NCBI RefSeq assembly: GCF_003144245.1
Contig: NW_020289975.1
Coordinates: 2,809,496 to 2,873,495, forward strand
Length of the DNA: 64,000 bases
Origin: Jaminaea rosea
Taxonomy: Eukaryota > Basidiomycota > Exobasidiomycetes > Microstromatales
Direction of reading: 5' to 3'
Below, in pieces: positions 50,254 through 60,682 of the stretch. Position 1 is the stretch's first letter. Every line of letters starts with the position of its first letter. Under the pieces are notes generated by a model. The model was not told the origin of the DNA. It worked only from the letters and a program-made list of their open reading frames with translations, and ran no database searches. The position numbers and the translations under genes are program-made.

Positions 50254-52809
50254 CTACCCCTTGACGTAGCTCTCCATGGACTGGGCCAAGCTGGCCATAT
50301 TGCCGCGCCTGAATTCACCCTGCCCCTTCGCATTGCTCGACTCATCGTTCTGCGTCTTCGCGACCGCAGCCTTCGCTTGCTCGACAGCCTCGACGGCCAC
50401 AGGCGCCTCAGCTTCCTCCTCCTGCTTCTCCGCAGGCCCATCGCTCCTTTCAATCAGCTCCAAGAAGCACCCTGCCTCTTCCTCGCGCAAGAAGAATTGC
50501 CTCAGCCCACTCAGCATGTCCTTACTGATCTTGTCGCTCGTCGTCTGCCATCCTGCGCCCCTGACACCGGCAAAGGCGGCCTCAACATCGCCAACTTGCA
50601 GAGCAATGTGGTGCACGTACGGGCGACGCTTCTTCTGGAGGAGCTTGCTGAAGATAGACTCGGGGATGAGACCTTCAGTGATAACGAGGACACGCTGCGT
50701 GTCGAAGGGAAGGGCCATTACATGATTGAGCATGTCCTCCTCTCCTTCCGGGGCTGCGCCCGCATTCAAGGTGATGGTTCGCAGGTGCGTGTAGCCTAGC
50801 ATGCGCTCGTGGAACTCGCGAACTGCGCTGGCATCGGGCACGATGAGGGTGTAATGATCGAGCTGCTTGACTTCAGAGACAAGGGCGTGCGAGATGAGCT
50901 CCAAGCCGTTCGAGAGTGTCGTGGGGCCTGCGGCTGAGGGGGAGGAGAGGGACGCGCTGCTAGACGCGGAGGGCTCAGCTGACTGGCAGAAGCTCATGGG
51001 GTAACCGGCTTGCTCGCCCGTCAATTCGAGCTCAAAATCCCCCTCTTGGCCCTTCTGAGTGATTGGACGCTCCGTGAAGGCGACGTTCTGCTTTGCCAAA
51101 ACGCGGCGCGCCTTTTCCAGGTTGGCAACAGCAAAGCGGACGTGCAGTCCCGTATCCGCTGGACCGGCGTCAGCAGGGGCCTGCTCGATAGAGAGGGTTG
51201 GGTCGTCGATGCCTGGCAGGCGAAAGAGGTCGGCACCTCCCTCGACGCTGACTACCTCGCTGACGTTGCCCACGCGCAGGAAGGTCTCCTTGGATCGCTT
51301 GGCGTCCGGCGATATAAGCGTCAAGTGGGAGATGCGCTCCACTCCCAGCAGATTGATTGCTCCGGCTTGACGCCTCGCTGAGGCTACCTCGTCGCAAGCG
51401 TGCCACAGGGCGGTGCTGGTAGAGCTCGAGCCACCTACCCGTGAGAAGACGGCGTCAATGAAGCTGGTGGTGTCCCTTGCGCAGGCGGCCAAGTTGCCTA
51501 GCGGCCTGCCTTGGAGGGCAAGTCCACTGCACGTTCTCATGAAAAGATTGGCCGTGCCGGAGTTGCTGACCCACTCGGGCATCATAGTAATCCCAGCCTC
51601 GTCCAGCTTGGCAAGGCAGGCAGATCGCTGCGCCGTGGCGGGGAAGACGTTGTTGGCGCCCGCTACAACGTAGCGCTGTGCGTTGGCGCAGAGGTCGGAG
51701 AAAGTGTGCGAGACCAAAGCGGCCGTGACCTTGGGCGTCAAGATGTAGCGGCAAGCGCACGGCACAAAGACGTCCGCACGTGCAGAAGTGAGGAAAGAGA
51801 CGAGGTGATCCTCATCGGTGCTAGCCGTCTTGCGGCGCGTGTAGGTCGGCAGAGCACGCTGCTGGGCGGTCAGACCAGCCTCGAGGCTGTTGGGGTCCAC
51901 GGTCGTATCAGGCGAGGAGCGGCGCGCCTTGTTGATTGCCGCGACATCGATGCCAGAGTTATCGCATAGGAAGCCGTATTGGCTCGAGATGCCCACGATC
52001 CTCCCAAGTCCTAGCTCTTGAGCCGCTTGAGCGAATGTAGCGCCAACGCAGCCGAAGCCTTGCACCACAAGACGAGCACGTCCAATGAGAGCCGGGTCCG
52101 TCTTCTCGAGCATGCGCTTGAGCGTCACGGCCATGACGTAGCCGACTGAGTACTCTTCGAGCGACCACTCTACGCCCTCCACACCCGCAGGGGTCGGGAC
52201 ACTCTCCTGCAGCAGGCGGGGCACATCTTTCGCTGACGTTGGGCACTGCAAAGCGCGGCTCAGCGCATCAAGTGCCGTCTCCGTTCCCTGTGTGCAGTAC
52301 TTCTTTGCATACTCGTCGATGAGCGAGTGACTCGTGTTCAGATCACCTCCTGTGCCCCAGTACGTTGAGATCACCGCGGCATTGTCCCGGATGAAACGCT
52401 CCAATACGTGCGTTGCCTCAGGGTCACGGTGCGAGAATCGAATTCCGCCCTTTGCGCCCACGATCTGCGGTTGGGAAGAGACGGCCAGCTTGGTGCTCAT
52501 GGCGCAGGCCACGTCTCGGACCTCGGTGAGAGAGGCCTGCTCATGAAGGAAAAGCCCTCCACCTGCTGCGGTGGGTTGAGGGGCGTCGATGACGATCCAG
52601 CCTTCAGCGATGGTGTGCTTGTCTTGCCAGTGCCAGACGCAGCGCCCATCGATGATTTCGGGGGCGGGGGGAATCAGAAGCGAAGCTGTGGTAGCAGATG
52701 GCGGTACGATGCGTGCCTTCTTGATGGTGGTGGGCTCGAGAGAAGGCGAGGCATTGAGCGCCCGCTCCGAGCTGTAAAGAGGAGTCGCAAACGATGCCGT
52801 AGGTGCCAT
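50254..52809 (-). CDS. Fusion: Glu/Leu/Phe/Val-type amino-acid dehydrogenase + HPPD-like VOC dioxygenase
   Basis: 851 aa in one frame with no intron. Residues ~60-480 are an ELFV (Glu/Leu/Phe/Val) dehydrogenase: GAKGGIRFSHRDPEATHV with the catalytic-site Lys (~120), GTGGDLNTSHSLIDEY, a Rossmann VVQGFGCVGATFAQAA (~248) and YVVAGANNVFPA. Residues ~490-815 are two vicinal-oxygen-chelate modules (VERISHLTLISPDAKRSKET; KQLDHYTLIVPDASAVREFH; YVHHIALQVGDVEAAFAG; GCFLELIERSD). The second keeps the His-His-Glu metal pattern (LDH ~648, VHH ~732, FLE ~782), and the end EFRRGNMASLAQSMESY matches the C-terminal helix of 4-hydroxyphenylpyruvate dioxygenase (FGxGNFxxLFxSIE). Inferred role: oxidative deamination of an aromatic (or other) amino acid to the 2-oxo acid, then oxygenation of that acid by the fused dioxygenase. 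Substrate is unproven. Each half seems complete, so this is not a frame artefact. Confidence 0.85.
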   Translation of the reverse strand: MAPTASFATPLYSSERALNASPSLEPTTIKKARIVPPSATTASLLIPPAPEIIDGRCVWHWQDKHTIAEGWIVIDAPQPTAAGGGLFLHEQASLTEVRDVACAMSTKLAVSSQPQIVGAKGGIRFSHRDPEATHVLERFIRDNAAVISTYWGTGGDLNTSHSLIDEYAKKYCTQGTETALDALSRALQCPTSAKDVPRLLQESVPTPAGVEGVEWSLEEYSVGYVMAVTLKRMLEKTDPALIGRARLVVQGFGCVGATFAQAAQELGLGRIVGISSQYGFLCDNSGIDVAAINKARRSSPDTTVDPNSLEAGLTAQQRALPTYTRRKTASTDEDHLVSFLTSARADVFVPCACRYILTPKVTAALVSHTFSDLCANAQRYVVAGANNVFPATAQRSACLAKLDEAGITMMPEWVSNSGTANLFMRTCSGLALQGRPLGNLAACARDTTSFIDAVFSRVGGSSSTSTALWHACDEVASARRQAGAINLLGVERISHLTLISPDAKRSKETFLRVGNVSEVVSVEGGADLFRLPGIDDPTLSIEQAPADAGPADTGLHVRFAVANLEKARRVLAKQNVAFTERPITQKGQEGDFELELTGEQAGYPMSFCQSAEPSASSSASLSSPSAAGPTTLSNGLELISHALVSEVKQLDHYTLIVPDASAVREFHERMLGYTHLRTITLNAGAAPEGEEDMLNHVMALPFDTQRVLVITEGLIPESIFSKLLQKKRRPYVHHIALQVGDVEAAFAGVRGAGWQTTSDKISKDMLSGLRQFFLREEEAGCFLELIERSDGPAEKQEEEAEAPVAVEAVEQAKAAVAKTQNDESSNAKGQGEFRRGNMASLAQSMESYVKG

Positions 52810-54874
52810 ACTGTCGGTTTGTGTTGCTCACTCGGGCGATCTTGCTCGTAGAGGAGACGAGTGAGCCAAGATAGGAGTGCATTGCCTCTGCCCTTTTCAC
52901 CTTTTGTACTCTGCGTCGACGCAACCATGGTCACAGAGCTGCGTTCCCTCGCAGGCACTGGAACTGCTCTGTCGGCTCTGCATGACTGTTTCGTTGCTAC
53001 TTGCAGGCTGGCCCATGTCTCCGCAAAACTTTACGACGGGCCTCGGGCCTCAAGTGGAGCTGGCATCTTTGTGTGAAGCAACGAGCCGCCTTTTGACCCT
53101 GGGCAAGGGGGCACTCGCGAGACAAGCGCCATCACTAGAGTAGACCGGCACTCGGGCGAGGGCACTTGAGCATGTCGGGCTCCCTCGGACGCACGTTGAA
53201 GAACTTTGCCTGTCGCCGCGTTCTCATGGTCGCCCTTTCACTGCCCAGCGCAGGTGCTAATGAGCCGCTGGCAGCTGAGTGTCAGTGGCAATGACGACTT
53301 GTCAAGCTGAGCTCGAGTCGGGAGCCGCCCTATCGCGGCCGTTTCTCGGCCGGCCTATGAGACAGTTGGCGCCTACTGATAGCTCAAAAGTGCCGCTCTA
53401 CCTCCCTCCTCTCCATTCGCACCTAGTGGAGCTGCCTCGCCGAATTTTGGGCCGAAAGTGGATGCATCTTGAGCATGCAATGCATTTTGGTACGCCTCGG
53501 GGCTTGGCTCCCCTCTGTACTTCCAGAGGCACCATGGCAGCCTGTAGCCTGTCGCCGGGCAAGCTCGCTCCCCATCGCTTACTCCTCTGGGCTTGCGACG
53601 GGGGCGTGAGGGCTGGCCCCGAGGTGAGGTCAATTTGAGTTTAGACTTGTGTCGGTGATGCTGCCGATGAGAGAAACGGACGCAGTGGCAGAAGCAGGAG
53701 CGGCGAGGCTGGGTCAGAGAGAGACGCGCTCGCCCAACAGCTCCCTAATCGAGGAGGCGCGTCGTCGATTGTCACGTAGGCCCCCTTCCTCCCTCCGCCA
53801 CCCCGCTCTGTCGCTCAACTCGACTCAGCCAGGGAAGCCGTCGAGCTCGCTGTAAGGCCTGGATGAGAATCCAGAGGAGCAGCACGAGTTACTCTCGGCT
53901 GTCTCGCCGTCGCGTCTTTGCTCGACCTGACGTCTCATCAGCCACGGTAGCCCCTTAAGTTCCGGCGCTTGGCCGTCGTCTGAACCTTATTGGGTGGGCA
54001 GATCTGTATCTCTAACGCCCCAATGATCACCCTTCAGTGCTGTTGCGCCACGATGTCGGAGCAGTCTTCCTGTTTCGATAGCTGACCATGCGTGGGTAAT
54101 GGACACGAGCCTCGCTCTTCTCGCAGGGCTGTGCTCGATCAGGGCAGGACCTCCTTCTCACGTTGGCCGCGGCGGCAGCGGTGGCGCATCGACCAAGATC
54201 TCACGGTGCTGCAGCCCTCAGTCATCCTGAGTCCGGTGATGCGACGACAAAGGGGTAGTCCGGACCCACCCTGCTCTCTTGCCTATGAGAGGATGAGTGA
54301 TGGGTGGAGAGGAGCGAGCTTCGCCTTAGACCCGCGCTGCCGCCTCCGCCGCGCTCGCCAGGTCCCTTGCCTGACCCGCTACGCGAGTTGCCTATTCGGG
54401 CGCGCGCCTGACGCGTAAAGTGGCCCTCTACACCTCCTTGAAACGTAAGCTCCGCACAGCCAGGAGAACGCCGCCGTCGACCGATCAGGCCACCTGTCGA
54501 CTCGCCCAGCTCGGCCCTGCGTGTGCAAACAAACTGTGCTCGAACTTTAACCTTGCTCTCGTTCTTCGTCTGCGACCCAGAAAGGACGCTATCCTTGGCC
54601 CTCTCACTCGACCCCCTTCTTGATCGAGAATGCCAAGCTACCGAGGCCACTCATTGCTGGGCTGCCATAGTCAATGCGACGGGCTTCGATAGCCGACGTG
54701 CGTACGGTCTGTATGATCAGAGGGAGGTGAATCATGATGATGGCGATTGGATTGATCCGAAGGATTCGGTCGGCTCGAAGAGGAAATTTACAAGTGGATA
54801 ATGGAAGGGAAGGAAAACAAGAATGCGTGTGCTCATAGAGCAGCAAAAGTCCGTTCAGCTACAACCTTCTCCCC
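52810..54874. promoter_or_regulatory. 2.1-kb interval upstream of the dehydrogenase/dioxygenase fusion
   Basis: It holds the promoter of the fusion gene and the 3' end region of the beta-glucosidase. Only motif-less frames (for example a 119-codon frame at 53279-53638) are seen, and none is convincing. No repeats or RNA gene recognised. Confidence 0.5.
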
Positions 54875-57596
54875 TCATGTCGTCTTCTGCTTTACCCCCT
54901 CAACCTTGACCTTCCTCTTAATCTTCCGACTGCTCTTCCCGATCAGGATCTCATACTCCCCCTCCGATCGGATCCACTTGTGCTGCTTCGCACTGTAATG
55001 GGAGAAGTCGTACGCATTGAAAATCCACGTGACCTCCTTTGTCTCACCCTTGGGCACGAAGACGCGGTCGAATTTGCGCAGCACCTTGGGCGGCTCTCCC
55101 GCCGAAGCGGGGAAGCGGAGGTAGGCCTGTGGTACCTCGTGACCATCGTAGTCTCCGGTGTTACGAATGCTGAATGTCAGCTTGTAGACGTCCTTGAAGA
55201 GAGAGGCGGGCAGAACTTTCGTGCCCACGAAAGGAGACTGGGTTGGGATGGTGTTGGGCGGAGAGTTGCCATCGTCGTGCCCAACTTGGTCGTCGTAGCT
55301 CTTCCCCGGGTGACCGTGGCTCTTGCCGTGCTCCTTGCCATGCCCATCATTGTTGCGCTTCGAGTTGTGGTCGCCATTGATCCACTCGCCGTGCGCCTCT
55401 CCAATCTCAAAGCTCGTGTAGCTCAAGCCGAACCCAAACTCAAAGCGCGGGGTGATGTTCTTGGCATCAAAGTGTCGGTAGTCAACGAGTAGTCCATCCG
55501 TGTAGTTGAGCTGCGGTGCAACGCCAGGTGCGGAGCGGTTGACGTACGTCACCTCGGACTCATAGTCAGTGCGATTCTTCGCTACGGTGTACGGCAAACG
55601 ACCGCTAGGCACGTAGTCGCCGTAGAGGACGTCGCGGATCGAGTTGCCAGATTCGGCGCCGGGCATATGCGCGAAGATCACTGCGGTGACATTAGGGTTC
55701 TCGATCCAAGCTTCGACGTCCATCTGGCCCGGGGAGTGCATGACGACGATCGTGTTCGACTGGACGGAGGCGACGGCCTTGACCAGCTCATCGCCGGCGT
55801 GCCATGCCGTGAGGTTATTACGGTCGCCCGCGTTGCCGTCGACGGTAATGTAGCCTTCTCCACTGTCTGACTGAAGGAAGACCACAGCAGCGTCAATGCC
55901 GATGCGCTCGTCGCTGATCTTCTTGGCCTGCTTCAGGTTGTAGTCGTCAAAGCTCCACGAGAAGGCCGTACCGTCAAAGACGGCTCGACCTTGCAATGCC
56001 TCGTAGGGAGAGATGAGGTAGCTGTAGTCTGCCGAACCACTGCCCCATCCGATGCCGAGCGTGCCATCTACCCCACCGCGGTCTGCGATACCATTGGCGC
56101 CGAGGAAGGCAGGCCCAGCGTCTGATCCAAGGACAGCCAAATGATTGGGGGTATGGCCGTTGGGCTTCTTGAGAGGGAGAGCGCGGTAGCCATTCTTCTT
56201 CTTTTCATTCTTGACGAGAACCGTTCCAGCCGAAGCGATGTGCCTGCGAAGCTCCTGTGTATTGTAGAGCTTGTTGACATTGACGTGCTTGTTGATGGGA
56301 GTGCTCAGATCGAAAGAGTCGAAGTTCGGCTTCGGGTAGTCGGGGTCATCCTGGCCGAGAAGGAACCAGGCAGCAAGGATACGAACGCCCATGTTCTCGA
56401 GCTGGGATGCGGCGACGGTGCCGTTGTTGACGGCTTCAGTGAGATTGCGGCCCCAGAATGATGAGTTCTGTCCGGTGAAGCAGCAGAGCTCGTCACCGGG
56501 CATCGTCATCGAGAGCCCAGCATTAGCTGAGGCGACACCGGAATGCTGCGCTCCCCAGTCGCTGATTACGGCGCCTTGGAAACCGAGCTCGGTGTAGAGC
56601 ACTTCGTTGAGCTGATATGAGTTTTGCGCTGACCACGAATTGTTGAGCAGGTTGTATGAAGCCATGAGAGTGGCGGCATCGGCTTGGACGGAGCGCATAA
56701 AGGGGTGCAGGTAGATTTCCCTCATAGCGCGAGCCTCGATGTTGACCGAGCCTTCGTTACGGAAGTGTTCCTGGTCGTTGCCAATGTAGTGCTTGGCACA
56801 TGCCTGGACGCCAGATTCTTGCATGCCCTTGATGGTGTGGTAGGCAGACTCTCCCGAAAGGTAAGGGTCTGCGCCTCCCATCTCCCAATTACGGCCTCCT
56901 GCTGCGAATGCATGATGGTTCATGCCAGGTCCTAATTGAATGTTAACGCCCTTTGTCTTGTGCTCTCGACCCATGCCCTTGCCTCTCTGGTAAGCCAGAT
57001 CGCTGCTGAACGTGGCGGCAGTGGTCAAGCCGGTAGGCCAGACGTTGACGTTGTCGGCGAAGCGCACACCAAGGGGGGAATCCTGCAAGCAGAGGCCGGG
57101 GAAGCCGACTTCTGGGATGGCTGCGATGTTGCCTACGCAGGGTCCTTGCTGCCAGCCGACGCCAGTAACGAGCTGGACTCGCTGCGTGAGGTTGAAAGAC
57201 TGGATATATTCGCGAGCCTTGCGGACAGGCTCGGCCCAGATGCCCTGCCCAGAGGCATTGGGCGTGGGGTAGAAGGGTGGCGAGTACGGGAAGGAGCTGC
57301 GATAGTCAGAGGAGGCGGAGCAAAGGGGTGAGCGAGCTGTGTCTCCTCCTCTCTTCACCAGCATATACCCACTCGTTCATTGCAAATGGGATGTCGGGGA
57401 GAAACGGGACCCCCGGTGGCTGATCAGTGCCATCACCACCGATGCCCTGCGACTGACGAGCCCACAGGTAATGATCGCTGAAGGCCCATTCACTCGTGTC
57501 AACGGGAGGAAAGACGTGGCTGTTCGCCGATGCCGACGTGCAGAGGGTAACAGCCGCAGCTGCCAAGGAGAGTGGCCTCGAGATGGAGGCGAGCAT
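54875..57596 (-). CDS. Secreted GH3 beta-glucosidase
   Basis: Hydrolyses terminal beta-glucosides (cellobiose, glucans) outside the cell or in the wall. Exons 57596-57373 and 57296-54875 give 881 aa; the intron is phase 2 (GA|C). A signal peptide is evident (MLASISRPLSLAAAAVTLCT, cut near SASA-NS). GH3 N-domain: YIQSFNLTQRVQLVTGVGW, LCLQDSPLGVRFAD, NIQLGPGMN, AGGRNWEMGGADPYLSG, ACAKHYIGNDQE. The nucleophile Asp lies in GAVISDWGAQHSG (~residue 320). GH3 C-domain: VLGSDAG, WGSGSADYSYLISP, a Ser-Gly-Glu-Gly-Tyr motif in QSDSGEGYITVDGN. A fibronectin-III-like domain closes the protein (TFSIRNTGDYDGHEVPQAYL, LRKFDRVFVPKGETKEVTW). Before it sits a His/Lys/Gly-rich insert (GHGKEHGKSHGHPGKSYDDQ). Several N-x-S/T sites fit secretion. 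Confidence 0.95.
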
Positions 57597-58726
57597 ATTG
57601 GGATGTGGCTAATAATCAAGGTGGCAATGGGTGCTGTGCTTGGTAGTGGTAGCAGTGAGGGTATGGAATGATGAAGACGAAGATGATATGTCCACAGCAG
57701 AGGAGTCGAAGTCGGGCGCGGGTCGCCTGTGGTGTTCAAAGGATAGGCTTCAGGAGTCGTATGTAGCACGATGAGCTTGTGTGGGGTAATGAAGGAAGCC
57801 AAGAGTTGGAAGCGAGGGGCCGAGAGAGTAGGGCGCTAGGGCGCCTTGTTTGTTCTCTGAAGAACAGAGACTCGAGCTGGGTGTGATGGCGAGGCTTTTG
57901 TCTGGGTGGCAATGTCAATCAATGAATCGCCAGCCGTCAGGGACAAGGAACGAGGAGGAGGGAGACAAGGCAGAGAAGGCCAAGACCCAGCAAAGCCGCC
58001 GTTACTCGCGCTGCCGGAAGGCGCTGCAGCGGCGGTGATTGTGTCCAGGCAGGGCAGACAAGCAGGAGGCACGCACGCAGGCTCGCAGCGGTTCCCGGTT
58101 GATTGTGGAGCCCCTGTTTCCTCGAATGAAGCGTTGGAAGCGAGAAGTTCTTGAGCAAAGGAGGGAGGTGGGATGATCAGGCCGCAATGCCGGCATTGTC
58201 AAGAATACAGTTCGCCCGCTTTCTGACGATCAGGGGCTCATCACAACACCACCTTAAGCAATCGACCACCTGACCCCACCCAGGGTGTGACTGGGTGATA
58301 GGCTGCGTCGGTGGGTAGCGACGGCGTATGCGCCGAGTCGCTAGCTGCTCAGTCTCTGGCGAGCCTTAGGTAGTCAGCTCTGGTTCAACGTCTCTATCGG
58401 AGAGAATAAGAAGAGCTCACGCTAGCCGGCAGCGGCTGATCGAGAAGCGGATGAATCATAAGATCCGCTTGAGAGTCCGCGTCGAGAATGAGCGATGATG
58501 CCGCCAACGCTTCTTGGAGTGCGTGTGAGCTTGGCAAGATGGCGAGTGGGAGAAGAGTGACGAGGGAGGGGGCGTACGCACGCGAGCCATCATTGCAAAT
58601 CATGAAGATGGCTTGAGATGTCCTATTCTATTCTTCAAAACGAGCATCCCAATGAAGGGAGCAGGCTGCCAAGTAGCGTAGCGTAGTGTACCGTCCGTGA
58701 TGATTTGCATCACTTGTTCCTTCTCC
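57597..58726. promoter_or_regulatory. 1.1-kb interval upstream of the GH3 beta-glucosidase
   Basis: It contains the GH3 promoter and the 3' UTR of the GlcNAc-kinase-like gene. Only motif-less frames are seen. Confidence 0.5.
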
Positions 58727-60682
58727 TCACTCGCCTCCCGCACCGCCCTCCCACCCGCGCGCCAATGCCTCACATCCCCTCTTAGCCACATCTTCCACAT
58801 GCACCACACGCTTGAAGCGCCACCCTCTAGCCTTAAGCTCGTCCACCATGAGGCCACGATAGCCCTCGACGCCGAGCAGCGAGCCTCCAAGACAGAGAAC
58901 TGACTGCTCTGCGAGGACGCGACGACTGTCTTTTCGGTCTGTTGAAGCATCTCTGGTGCTGCTGTTGGCGTGACCATTCGCATCCTTGGACGGCGCTGCC
59001 TCTGTCCGCTTCAGAGTCCTCGACCGTCTTGGTCGCCTCGGCCTCTGCAGGAGGAGTTCAATTTGATCCACAATGCTCTTGATCTCTCCCTTGAGTAGGT
59101 CGAGCGACATTGCGTCGCCATGAGTGAAGGCAAGATGGAAGACGAGCGGGGCCAAAGACGCCAGACGGAGCTTACGCGCGCCAGCAGTAGTTGCTTCGGC
59201 TGGTGAAGCGGGTGATGGTGGTTGTGTGGCTGTGCGCGGAATGGCCAGAGCAGCACTGAGGGCTGAGCTAGAGGGCTGCTGGCTCGTGAGGCAGCGCTCT
59301 GAGCAACTCTTTGCAGAGGTGGTGGAGAGGTTTGACGTCGCTGCTGCTCCTTTGTGCCCCTCGTCAGATACAGACTGCCGTCTTGGGCTGCTCGGGTAGC
59401 TGTCGATCGCAGGAATAGGGCTGACGCTCCCACCATTGACTGAAGGGGGATGAAGGCGAGCTCCAGGAGGCAAGAGGCTGTGCGACGGGTCATCGAGTTC
59501 CATGCCGTCAACGTCGGTGGTGTCCTTTCGAGCACGATCCGAGATGGGGCTGTCGCTCGCCACGCTGGACGCCATTGAGGCTGCTACAGAGGCTCGCTGG
59601 CCCCCTGGGCCAGAGGAGGTTGGGACTACGATGTCATTAGAGTAGACTGTGTCGAGGAGGTCGTCCGTGCTGTTGAGATTCCAGTGAGCAAGAATGCGGT
59701 CCCGCAGGAGATGCTGTCCCTTTGAACGGCCGAGCCCGCTGAAGAGCTTCGACTGGTCGATCCCCAGGCCATCTCTCGCTGCACCGTCCTCGGCTTCTTC
59801 TTCTTCTTCGTCGTCGTCGCTGCTGTCGTCGCTGCTTAGTCGCTCACGATCTGCCTGATCAAGGACAGCTCTCACTGCCTTTCTACCGACCATGTAGCCT
59901 CCCGCCTCGTCTCCAAGAAGCCACCCAAATCCCCCCACCCTGCCTACAGCCTCGAGCAAGCTATTGGTACCGCTCTTGCTGCTCGATCCAGGGCTGAGCG
60001 TCTCTGTCGTCGCCCCATGACTCGTGCCCGGCTGCGGCTGGTTTCTGCTCCGGAACGACATAACGATGGATCCGGTCCCAGCGATGCAGACGACGCCCTC
60101 GCGTACAGCGTCTGGTGGAGAGTTCCCATCTCTCTCCATGACGGGCGATGCCAAGAGGCTGGTGTCGTTGGCTACTATGAGGCGGGAAGAGGGATACGGT
60201 ATGCAGAGCAGGCGGGAGAGGTGAGGCGACAGGACGGAGATGTTGAGCGGCGAGTCGACACCTGCGATTCCGAGCCATGCTGCGTAGAAGAGTTGGGGGA
60301 AGGGGGCGATGCGGTTTGCTGAGAGGGGGTCCACTTTGGTGAGCTCCGCCGATGAGAAGGTCGAGGCTTGGGATGAGGAGCGAGCATTTGAGGTGGTCTT
60401 GTCTGTTCTCCACTCGATTTGCGCCTCATCTAGAGCGTTTTCGACTGCCTCTCTGACGCTGAGGAGAAAGCGATCCAAGCCCACATCGGTATAGTTGGCG
60501 GCACCGCCGAAACCTCGAGAGAGGAAGGAGGGTGGCTTGCCCGGCTCTACGGACGAGATAGCAATGGCTGCGGCTGCCTTTGATCCGCCGCAGTCTACGG
60601 CCAAGTAAAGACGACGAGATCCCAGCCCTCTAGACGACCGAGGCAAGGTGGTACTCGCAACCGGCGTGGCTTCGTCACCCAT
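58727..60682 (-). CDS. N-acetylglucosamine-kinase-like protein (BadF/BadG/BcrA/BcrD ATPase family) with large insertion
   Basis: Sugar-kinase fold (actin/hexokinase superfamily) that should phosphorylate GlcNAc salvaged from chitin or glycoproteins. 651 aa from ATG 60682; a longer frame begins with TTG and is not used. Conserved: phosphate-1 loop YLAVDCGGSKAAAAI (Asp-30), FGGAANYTDVG, LFYAAWLGIAGVDSP, RLIVANDTSLLASP, phosphate-2 VVCIAGTGSIVMSF (~200), VGGFGWLLGDEAGGYMVGRK (~245-262), and the C-terminal SVLCLGGSLLGVEGY (adenosine side). Human NAGK is about 344 residues. The excess is a ~200-residue insert (about 285-490) with an acidic run (SSDDDEEEEEAEDGAA) and Ser/Pro-rich sequence, plus an Arg-Pro-rich segment near 550. 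Catalytic loops are outside the insert, so activity is plausible. Confidence 0.87.
   Translation of the reverse strand: MGDEATPVASTTLPRSSRGLGSRRLYLAVDCGGSKAAAAIAISSVEPGKPPSFLSRGFGGAANYTDVGLDRFLLSVREAVENALDEAQIEWRTDKTTSNARSSSQASTFSSAELTKVDPLSANRIAPFPQLFYAAWLGIAGVDSPLNISVLSPHLSRLLCIPYPSSRLIVANDTSLLASPVMERDGNSPPDAVREGVVCIAGTGSIVMSFRSRNQPQPGTSHGATTETLSPGSSSKSGTNSLLEAVGRVGGFGWLLGDEAGGYMVGRKAVRAVLDQADRERLSSDDSSDDDEEEEEAEDGAARDGLGIDQSKLFSGLGRSKGQHLLRDRILAHWNLNSTDDLLDTVYSNDIVVPTSSGPGGQRASVAASMASSVASDSPISDRARKDTTDVDGMELDDPSHSLLPPGARLHPPSVNGGSVSPIPAIDSYPSSPRRQSVSDEGHKGAAATSNLSTTSAKSCSERCLTSQQPSSSALSAALAIPRTATQPPSPASPAEATTAGARKLRLASLAPLVFHLAFTHGDAMSLDLLKGEIKSIVDQIELLLQRPRRPRRSRTLKRTEAAPSKDANGHANSSTRDASTDRKDSRRVLAEQSVLCLGGSLLGVEGYRGLMVDELKARGWRFKRVVHVEDVAKRGCEALARGWEGGAGGE

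Noticed and set aside
53279-53638. 119-codon plus-strand frame between the fusion gene and the beta-glucosidase
   Set aside because: No family motif and composition like surrounding non-coding sequence; the overlapping minus-strand frame is equally open.
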